The notes below the pieces were generated by a model that saw nothing but the letters and a program-made list of their open reading frames with translations, was not told where the DNA came from and made no database searches. The position numbers and the translations under genes are program-made. DNA of 64,000 nucleotides, taken from the NCBI GenBank assembly GCA_946183785.1, contig CAMHCS010000013.1, positions 1-64,000 of the forward strand, read 5' to 3'. This stretch comes from an uncultured Selenomonadales bacterium (GTDB taxonomy: Bacteria; Bacillota; Negativicutes; Selenomonadales; Selenomonadaceae). Positions 58,155-64,000 of the stretch are shown one piece after another; position 1 is the stretch's first letter; each line of letters begins with the position of its first letter.

Positions 58155-59562
58155 GTCCGGTCTCCCCTTTTGTCTTTCGCATATCATCCCATACCATGCG
58201 CAATACGACGGCCCGCTTCGTTTCCTTCGTCACCAGCGCAACAGCCGCCCGCCGCAGGCCGCCTACCCAAAAAATCTCGCCCCCCGCCGTGAAAACCGGC
58301 ACGCGGTCACGAAGCGCGCGCGGCACCTTGCGGTCGATCAAAAGCGATTTGACTTTCTGCCGCCCGTTGCTCTCCAGCCGAAACGCATCCCCATCCCGAC
58401 GCCTGCGAATGGAAAGCGGAAGCTTCAGCGCGTCGACGTCGATCCACGCAGTCGATGCATCCGGCAAAGCGGCCCCTTCGCTCCACGTCGATGCGTACAC
58501 CGTCAGGCCGATAGCCTCAATCCTCGTCCAGCCCGTCAGAGAAAGCTCCGTTTCGTCCCACGCCACAGGCGTTTCTGGCGCCCGCCTCAGGGCGACGACG
58601 CCGTGGCGACATTCGGCGATGCGATGATCAGGAAGCGTCAGTCGCTTGCCCGTCTCGCCGAAAAGACAAAGCCCGTCAAGCGCTTCGTAATGCGAAAACT
58701 CCAGCGACTGCCGCAGTCCCGCTTCCTCTGCCAATCGCCGCAAAATCGCCTTGCGAAGAGCGGCAGACCGGGCGCGATAAATCTCCTTCCGAAGAAAAAA
58801 AACGCCTTCCTCTTCCGTCACTGCTTTATCCCATACCTCGTTTACCGAGTCTCGCAGGAACTCCGCGACCTCCGCCCCAGTCTCGGCAAAACGGCAAAGG
58901 GCAGCCTCCGCTGTCGGGCTGTAGCTGCGAAGCGAGGGCAGAACCTCCAGTCGTATCCGATTGCGAGCAGCGTCTGGCAAAAGATTCGTCTCGTCCCATC
59001 GCGGCGTCAACCCTTTGGCCTCCAAATACGCCAGGATTTCTTCCCGTGTAAGAAACAGAAGCGGGCGAATCCTGTTTCCCGCTCTCGGGCGCATACCGGC
59101 AATGCCGTCGATGCCGCTGCCCCGCAAGAGGTGCATCAGCACCGTTTCCGCCTGGTCTCCCGCGTGGTGACCTGTGGCGATCAACGCGCCGTTGCCCATC
59201 TTCCGCGCCGCTGTCTCCAAAAACTCGTACCGCCGCTCCCTCGCAGCCGTTTCCAGTGAAAGCCGCGCGTGTTTCGCGCAGGAGGGAATGTCCTCGTGCA
59301 CAACGTCGAAGGGCAAGCCCTTTGCCTCAGCGAAAGCTCGCACGAACTCTGCGTCCGCCAACGACGCCTCGCCGCGTATACCATGCTCAAAATGCGCAAT
59401 ACGGAGTGAGAGCCGCCATTTTTCCCGAAACGAGAGGAGCACCGAGGCCAAAGCCAGGGAATCAGGGCCGCCCGAACAGGCGACAACGACGCGGCCGCCC
59501 GGCGCAATAAGACCATGCCGCCGTACGAAAGCCTCCACCCGGCTCTCAAGCTCCATCTGCAA
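58141..59562 (-). CDS. tilS: tRNA(Ile)-lysidine synthetase
   Basis: TilS changes the wobble C of the AUA-reading tRNA-Ile to lysidine using ATP and lysine. The 473-residue protein has the PP-loop ATPase motif VVACSGGPDSLALASVL (about 25-42), HFEHGIRGEASLADAEFV and ATGHHAGDQAETVLMHLLRG. C-terminal TilS domains follow at normal length. It overlaps hpt. Confidence 0.95.
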   Translation of the reverse strand: MQMELESRVEAFVRRHGLIAPGGRVVVACSGGPDSLALASVLLSFREKWRLSLRIAHFEHGIRGEASLADAEFVRAFAEAKGLPFDVVHEDIPSCAKHARLSLETAARERRYEFLETAARKMGNGALIATGHHAGDQAETVLMHLLRGSGIDGIAGMRPRAGNRIRPLLFLTREEILAYLEAKGLTPRWDETNLLPDAARNRIRLEVLPSLRSYSPTAEAALCRFAETGAEVAEFLRDSVNEVWDKAVTEEEGVFFLRKEIYRARSAALRKAILRRLAEEAGLRQSLEFSHYEALDGLCLFGETGKRLTLPDHRIAECRHGVVALRRAPETPVAWDETELSLTGWTRIEAIGLTVYASTWSEGAALPDASTAWIDVDALKLPLSIRRRRDGDAFRLESNGRQKVKSLLIDRKVPRALRDRVPVFTAGGEIFWVGGLRRAAVALVTKETKRAVVLRMVWDDMRKTKGETGHDDR

Positions 59563-59581
59563 ATCCCTTCCCCAACCAAGA

Positions 59582-59605
59582 AAAGCGCTCTTTACAGAGC
59601 GCTTT
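59582..59605. terminator. Small hairpin after the S1 gene
   Basis: AAAGCGCTC and GAGCGCTTT form a 9-base stem; on the minus strand TC then follows. It may partly separate the S1 gene from tilS. Confidence 0.55.
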
Positions 59606-59613
59606 ACATTTCG

Positions 59614-60075
59614 TCAACCACGTCTGGAGCCGCGTCCCCCCCGCTTGGAATCGGTCTTCCTGCGAAGGTCGGTCAACCGTTCGTCGCTGTCCTTTAAAAA
59701 TCTGGACAGCTTATCCTCGAAGGATACCGGTCCTGCTGAGAAGCGTCCCGCCGATTTTCCGCGAAAATCGTTCCCTGCGGGCCGGCGCGCCGGAAAAGAA
59801 GCCTGTGCGGGGGCCCCGCCTGCGGGAGCCTCCGGTTTCTTCGGCTGCAAACGCTTGATGGAAAGGCCGATCTTGCCGTGATCGTCCACGCTCAAAACCT
59901 TGACCTTGACTTTCTGGCCCACCTTCAAAAAATCCTTCACGTCGTTTACGTAAACGTCCGCAACCTCCGAAATATGTACGAGCCCCACCTTTCCGTCCGT
60001 CAAATCAACAAACGCGCCAAACTTCGTGATGCCGGTAACCGTACCTTCCACCACGCCGCCAACTTCAATCGACAA
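59614..60075 (-). CDS. S1 RNA-binding domain protein (YabR-type)
   Basis: This 153-residue protein has one S1 domain at 1-75 (GGVVEGTVTGITKFGAFVDL, VGLVHISEVADVYVNDV, and VLSVDDHGKIGLSIKRL). A Pro/Ala/Gly/Arg-rich linker and a basic C-terminus (SKRGGRGSRRG) follow. Its position between divIC and tilS matches yabR of Bacillus. It probably binds RNA on or near ribosomes; the exact role of this protein is not known to me. Confidence 0.9.
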   Translation of the reverse strand: MSIEVGGVVEGTVTGITKFGAFVDLTDGKVGLVHISEVADVYVNDVKDFLKVGQKVKVKVLSVDDHGKIGLSIKRLQPKKPEAPAGGAPAQASFPARRPAGNDFRGKSAGRFSAGPVSFEDKLSRFLKDSDERLTDLRRKTDSKRGGRGSRRG

Positions 60076-60164
60076 AATCGCTCCTCCTCAAATTGTATGA
60101 AATTTTTTTCATTATACTCTTGCCGCTTCGCGCCTGTCAAGAATACGGACACGGCGGAACCTGC

Positions 60165-60491
60165 CTATTTTTTAGCCGCGATATAGGGCATCTCCCCGGT
60201 CCGCGTCATGCCTAGCTCTTCCCGCGCGACCTTCTCGATATATTCCGGCTGATCCATACCGTCGCGTTCCTGCTTTAATGCGGCGTTACGCTCACGGGCT
60301 TCCTCGAGCCTGGCAACCGCCGCCGCGCGATCGTCCGCGACCTCGTCCAGATGGGACTGCTGGGTGTAAAACGTATAGCCGAAGCCGATGAGCCACACCG
60401 CCACAATAACAGCAAAAACGCTGGGCCGCCAGCCGCCTCGCCTGTTATCCAACCGTTTCGCCCCGCTTTCCTCGACGTATCGCAAAATCAT
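60165..60491 (-). CDS. Septum formation initiator family protein (DivIC/FtsB type)
   Basis: This 108-residue bitopic membrane protein has one helix (VFAVIVAVWLIGFGYTFYT), a coiled-coil region (about 50-80; rich in Ala, Arg and Glu) and the motif PEYIEKVAREELGMTRTGE, typical of DivIC/FtsB. It bridges early and late division proteins at the septum. Position before the S1 gene supports divIC as the name. Confidence 0.9.
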   Translation of the reverse strand: MILRYVEESGAKRLDNRRGGWRPSVFAVIVAVWLIGFGYTFYTQQSHLDEVADDRAAAVARLEEARERNAALKQERDGMDQPEYIEKVAREELGMTRTGEMPYIAAKK

Positions 60492-60569
60492 TCCGTGTCC
60501 TCGATATATAATACAAAGATTTCAGGCAACTTGCAAGAAAAAAGTCTCGCTTCGCCCCAATTTTCGCGA

Positions 60570-61640
60570 TTATTTTTCTGAGAACTGGAAATAATCGGTG
60601 TTGACAATCCTTCGGAAGACTGAATTGCAAGTCTTGCAACAAAAATGATCCCAGACATTTTCCATATCCGGTTTTCCGTCCACCAACTGCACCGCCCGCC
60701 CCTCGACATAATCCATCATCGCACCGCAGCGCGGGCATTTGCACTGGTTGTTCGCGTCCCGCTTCAGCTCCATCGGCGCCAAATCCGCCGTCGAAAGGGT
60801 CTTCGGCGGCTCCGGCTTCGCGACCTCCCTCTCAGGCAGCTTGTCTTCCTCCTGTTGCGGGTACGGCAAATAAAATCCCGAAGTCAGTACCTCGCGGTAA
60901 AACACGCCGCAAGTATCGCACTCATACTTGGGCTTGATATTATCCATGTCGACCTTGCCGTTGACCACGCGAACCGCACCGCCGTCCACGAAACGAAAGA
61001 GATTTCCGCAGACCGGGCATTTCTCATCGCCCTTCGGCTCTTTCGGCAATGCAATCGGGTCCCTGCCCGCCGCAGACGATTCCCCGCCCTGCGCTTCGGC
61101 CTTCTCCTCCGTCGCCGAAGCCGGGGGCAGCTTATCCTCCTCTTCCTGCGGATACGGCAAATAAAATCCTGAGGACAACACCTCGCGGTAAAACACGCCG
61201 CAAGTATCGCATTCATACTTGGGCTTGATGTTTTCCATGTCAACCCTGCCGTTGACTACGCGGACCGCGCCGCCGTCCACGAAACGGAACGGCTTCCCGC
61301 AGACCGGGCATTTCTCATCGCCCTTCGGCTCTTTTGGCAGTGCGATCGGACCTTTTCCCGGAGGTTTCTTGACAGGGTCCGGCGGCTGGGCCGCCGCCGT
61401 CTTCGCCGGTTTTTCCACGTCCTCCCCGCTCAATGGAAAAGTGTCGTAATAATCCGTCGTCAAAACCGCGCGGTAATAAACCTTGCAGTTGTCGCAAATA
61501 TAGCGAGGTTTATAATTATCCATGTCAAGCTGGCCGTCCACAACCGCTACGGCTTCGCCGTCCTTGAAACGGAGCGGCTTGCCGCACTCGGGACACAGAA
61601 AATCCCCGTCAGCCCGCTTTTCCAGCTTTCTCAGCGTCAT
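60570..61640 (-). CDS. Protein of four tandem zinc-ribbon repeats
   Basis: This 356-residue protein is made of four repeats of about 55-60 residues joined by Pro/Glu-rich linkers. Each repeat has a first CxxC (CPECGK, CPVCGK, CPVCGN, CPRCGA), a middle segment of the form F-x-G-A-V-R-V-V-N-G-K-V-D-M-N, and a second CxxC (CDNCKV, CDTCGV, CDTCGV, CKTCNS) followed by YYR/FYR. Repeats 2 and 3 are almost identical, so they arose by a recent duplication. No catalytic motif is seen. ATG 61640 has AGGTGAG upstream. The function is unknown; a scaffold or nucleic-acid/protein binder is possible. Confidence 0.85.
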   Translation of the reverse strand: MTLRKLEKRADGDFLCPECGKPLRFKDGEAVAVVDGQLDMDNYKPRYICDNCKVYYRAVLTTDYYDTFPLSGEDVEKPAKTAAAQPPDPVKKPPGKGPIALPKEPKGDEKCPVCGKPFRFVDGGAVRVVNGRVDMENIKPKYECDTCGVFYREVLSSGFYLPYPQEEEDKLPPASATEEKAEAQGGESSAAGRDPIALPKEPKGDEKCPVCGNLFRFVDGGAVRVVNGKVDMDNIKPKYECDTCGVFYREVLTSGFYLPYPQQEEDKLPEREVAKPEPPKTLSTADLAPMELKRDANNQCKCPRCGAMMDYVEGRAVQLVDGKPDMENVWDHFCCKTCNSVFRRIVNTDYFQFSEK

Positions 61641-61719
61641 ATTCTCACCTAAGCTCAAATTCTGTTACGCTATCTATATTTATATTCGAGACGTGGGGGA
61701 AAATCCCTGCTTCATCCGT

Positions 61720-62874
61720 TCATCTTCCGTGAATTTTTTTCATATCGGAAAAATGTCCGAACGCCTCCGAAAAATACTCCGCGATATCGCGCGCCGCATA
61801 CGGCCTCTTCATCTCATGGGCGCATTCACGCATTGCGGCCAGCGTCTCCTCCGACGACAGCAGTTCGGCGACCCCCTGTTTAAGCTTCGCCTCTGAATTT
61901 GCCCAGATGGCCGCGCCCTTCCTCGCGATATAGACGGCGTTCTCCGTCTCCGGGCCGGGAATCGGGTCGTGCAAAAGCATGGGAAGCTCGGCGGCCAGCG
62001 CCTCGCTGATTGTCAACGCCCCGGGCTTCGTGATGATAAAATCCGAAATCGCCATGAACTCGCGCACACGCGGCGAATAGCCCCAAACGCGAATCGTGTG
62101 CCGGGACGCTTCCGCCAGCTTTTCCACCTGCAGGCGCAGCTCGCTGTTCTTGCCTGCGACCACGAGAATCTGCAGGGGAATCTCCACATCCTCCAGCGCT
62201 TGCAAGGCCGCGTCCAGTCCGCCGATTCCAAGGCCGCCGCCCATCAAAAGAACCGTTTTGCGTCCCGATAAAAGGCCGAGACTTTCAAGGATCGCGTCGC
62301 GATCCTCCCGCTGATGAAACTTCGACGTAACGGGAATCCCTGTCACAAACACTCTGCCCGCAGGCAGCCCCGCCGCAATCAGATCCGTCTTCATCTCCTC
62401 CCGCGCGACGAAATAGCAGTCCACGTTCGGATAAATCCACATCTGATGCACGGAATAATCGGTGATGACCGTCGCGTACAAAAACTCGTCGGGATGGCGT
62501 TTCTTTCGCCATGAAGCCGCGCCCGCCGGAAACGGATGCGTGCAAATCACAGCCTCGGGACGAAACTTTTTCACAAGAGCCGCGACGTCCCTCGCCGTAA
62601 ATGCTGAAATCAGGCTCTGCACCGAAAGTCCTCCCGACCTGCCGCCCGTGAAGCGATACATCAACTCGTAAAGATTTGGAATGAACCGAAGCATAAAAAG
62701 ATAACACGACTTCATGAAGGCCGTCGCCCATGAAACGCGCCACATCGTAAAGTCCTCGGTCTGGATCTCAGCGTCCGGATATTTTGTTTTCAGCGCATCG
62801 GCCACCGCCTCCGCCGCCTTGATGTGTCCGGAGCCGATGGACGCCGCGATAATCAGGAAACGCTTCTCCCGCAT
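61720..62874 (-). CDS. Processive diacylglycerol glycosyltransferase family (MGDG synthase/UgtP type)
   Basis: This 384-residue GT-B enzyme resembles UgtP and plant MGDG synthase, which add sugar to diacylglycerol. The N-terminal MGDG-synthase domain shows IIAASIGSGHIKAAEAVADA and ICTHPFPAGAASWRKK. The C-terminal nucleotide-sugar half has LLMGGGLGIGGLD and ITKPGALTISEALAAELPML. GGGAGGA precedes ATG 62874; an in-frame upstream ATG is less likely. It probably makes glycolipid for the membrane. A monogalactosyl or glucosyl product cannot be told apart. Confidence 0.9.
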   Translation of the reverse strand: MREKRFLIIAASIGSGHIKAAEAVADALKTKYPDAEIQTEDFTMWRVSWATAFMKSCYLFMLRFIPNLYELMYRFTGGRSGGLSVQSLISAFTARDVAALVKKFRPEAVICTHPFPAGAASWRKKRHPDEFLYATVITDYSVHQMWIYPNVDCYFVAREEMKTDLIAAGLPAGRVFVTGIPVTSKFHQREDRDAILESLGLLSGRKTVLLMGGGLGIGGLDAALQALEDVEIPLQILVVAGKNSELRLQVEKLAEASRHTIRVWGYSPRVREFMAISDFIITKPGALTISEALAAELPMLLHDPIPGPETENAVYIARKGAAIWANSEAKLKQGVAELLSSEETLAAMRECAHEMKRPYAARDIAEYFSEAFGHFSDMKKIHGR

Positions 62875-62948
62875 CGGCAATCCTCCCATACGAACCCATT
62901 GTAGCACAATCGGCGGCGATATGGCAATGAACGAGACGACGGTTACCG

Positions 62949-62987
62949 CAAAAAAGACTGCCGATGAAAGTCATCGCTGGCAGTCTT
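62949..62987 (-). terminator. Intrinsic terminator after the SDR gene
   Basis: GACTGCCAGCGATGA and TCATCGGCAGTC pair, followed by TTTTTT on the minus strand. Confidence 0.85.
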
Positions 62988-63040
62988 TCTCCAAAGCATT
63001 TATATGTTTACGTTCGCTTATTGAATGGGGATTTTCCTTC

Positions 63041-63796
63041 TTATGCCGTCAGCCCTCCGTCCACGCTCCAGCAGGCGCCGGTCACAAACGAGGCGCGGGG
63101 CGAGGCGAGGAAACAGACGACCGCAGCCGCTTCCTCCGCCGTGCCGATCCGTCCCGTCGGATAGACAGAGGCCATCGCAGCGAGCCCTTCTTCCCGAGAC
63201 GGCGCTTTTTTTAGCTGTGCCTCCGTCATCGGCGTCAGTATATCGCCCGGCGCGACGCAGTTCACACGCACGCCGAAGGACGCCGCCTCCAGCGCAAGAG
63301 CGCGTGTGTAGAGCACGACAGCGCCCTTCGACGCGCAATAGAGGCTGCAAAGATAATTGCCATGCAGTCCCGCGTCCGACGCCACGTTGACGATGCAGCC
63401 CTTCGTCTCCCGCAAATACGGCAATGCGGCCCGCGCCATGAACATCGCACCCTTGACGTTCGTATCCATAATGTCGTCGTAGGCTTCCTCGGTCAGCGCC
63501 TCCGCCGCGCCCTCATGATAGACGCCAGCCGAGCAGACGAGGACGTCGAGGCGTCCGAGGTTCTCCTTCGCCTCCCGCGCGAGGGCGTCGCAATCCGAGA
63601 CTTTCCGCACGTCCGCCGCACGGAAAAACGCCCTGCCTGTCCGCCCCAGCAAGCGAAGCGCTTCTTCGCCACGCGCCGCGCTCCGGCCCGCGAGAAGAAC
63701 GCGCGCGCCTCCCGAGAGAAACAGACGGGCGGCGGCCAGACCGATCCCCGACGTACCGCCCGTAACCAATACGCCGCGATCCATCATCTTTTCCAT
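63041..63796 (-). CDS. Short-chain dehydrogenase/reductase
   Basis: This 251-residue SDR has the cofactor motif VTGGTSGIGLAAA, a CSAGVY segment in place of NAAG, the active-site VNVASDAG serine, the YCASKG Tyr-x3-Lys pair and the ending SFVTGACWSVDGGLTA. NAD(P)-dependent oxidoreduction of an alcohol/ketone is expected; substrate unknown. GGAGG lies 5 bases before ATG 63796, directly after the T run of the HU terminator. It is a single gene. Confidence 0.92.
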   Translation of the reverse strand: MEKMMDRGVLVTGGTSGIGLAAARLFLSGGARVLLAGRSAARGEEALRLLGRTGRAFFRAADVRKVSDCDALAREAKENLGRLDVLVCSAGVYHEGAAEALTEEAYDDIMDTNVKGAMFMARAALPYLRETKGCIVNVASDAGLHGNYLCSLYCASKGAVVLYTRALALEAASFGVRVNCVAPGDILTPMTEAQLKKAPSREEGLAAMASVYPTGRIGTAEEAAAVVCFLASPRASFVTGACWSVDGGLTA

Positions 63797-63807
63797 GTAA
63801 ACCTCCG

Positions 63808-63845
63808 AAAAAAAGGCCGCCGTACGAAACATTTCGTCGGCAGCC
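63808..63845 (-). terminator. Intrinsic terminator after the HU gene
   Basis: GGCTGCCGACGAAA and TTTCGTACGGCGGCC pair, followed by eight T on the minus strand. The ribosome site of the SDR gene begins right after it. Confidence 0.8.
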
Positions 63846-63866
63846 TCCCCTTTGAGCGCGTGCGTT

Positions 63867-64000
63867 TTATTTTTTCTTTTTGTTGACGGCGTCCTTCAAA
63901 GCCTTGCCAACTTTAAAGACCGGAGCCTTAGAAGCCGCGATCTTGATCGCCGCGCCCGTCTGCGGGTTGCGCCCCATGCGAGCTGCGCGCTCCTTGACCT
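63867..64000 (-). CDS. HU-family DNA-binding protein (C-terminal part; runs off the window)
   Basis: The last 43 codons are present: [20 protein letters not shown], then the DNA-bending arm end and [15 protein letters not shown]. The R-x-G-R-N-P-x-T-G motif marks the intercalating arm of HU/IHF proteins that bend and compact DNA. The start lies beyond base 64000. A terminator follows. Confidence 0.93.
   Translation of the reverse strand, partial: VKERAARMGRNPQTGAAIKIAASKAPVFKVGKALKDAVNKKKK

Overview
The window looks like chromosome from a strictly anaerobic, diderm Firmicute of the class Negativicutes, most likely the Selenomonas group. This rests on the run frr-uppS-cdsA-dxr-rseP-ispG-proS, the Firmicute order divIC - S1 protein - tilS - hpt - ftsH, a SAM-I riboswitch on metK, a stand-alone biotin-dependent carboxyltransferase, and several oxygen-sensitive or oxygen-defence proteins (superoxide reductase, flavin reductase-rubredoxin, 2[4Fe-4S] ferredoxin, radical SAM). 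Most coding sequence is GC-rich, and most genes lie on the minus strand in tight operons. The genus is an inference.

Layout: 1-7.1 kb holds a c-di-GMP (EAL) sensor protein, a nitroreductase-tautomerase-nitroreductase group and a transporter-panC-panD operon. 7.1-8.9 kb holds a Fic protein between gene remnants. 8.9-10.9 kb is htpG. 11-15.3 kb is an accessory RiPP/bacteriocin-like island: a SPASM protein without a radical-SAM cluster motif, a double-glycine-leader peptide, a Nif11-type precursor split by a 162-bp mobile repeat, and a broken sensor gene. 15.3-18 kb holds superoxide reductase, a DUF1292 protein and an SPFH/zinc-ribbon protein. 18-28.4 kb is core: proS, the isoprenoid/phospholipid run, frr, pyrH, tsf, rpsB. 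28.5-33.4 kb is the purine operon purE/purC-purM-purN-purH(N-terminal)-purD. 33.4-36 kb holds a flavodoxin and glmS. 36-41.3 kb is accessory: a cysteine hydrolase, a UDG-like protein, three zinc-ribbon/membrane proteins and a DUF4143 remnant. 41.3-55.3 kb holds RNase J, a fold-type IV aminotransferase homologue lacking its PLP lysine, two tandem response regulators, a carboxyltransferase, ilvD, a degenerate CoA-ligase homologue, cheR, a radical SAM protein, pth, a flavorubredoxin-like protein and riboswitch-metK. 55.5-64 kb holds ftsH, hpt, tilS, an S1 protein, divIC, a four-repeat zinc-ribbon protein, a diacylglycerol glucosyltransferase homologue, an SDR and the end of an HU gene.

The strongest unusual signal is a family of 162-bp, TA-flanked, hairpin-forming elements (four good copies and one decayed). 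Removing one copy together with one TA restores, in frame, a complete Nif11-type double-glycine precursor peptide. This shows directly that the element is (or was) mobile. Paired base changes between copies keep its stems intact. Other items worth attention are the SPASM protein without a cluster motif beside leader peptides, the aminotransferase with Ala at the PLP-lysine position, the CoA-ligase homologue without its P-loop, the cyclohydrolase-only PurH, and the transporter-panC-panD operon.
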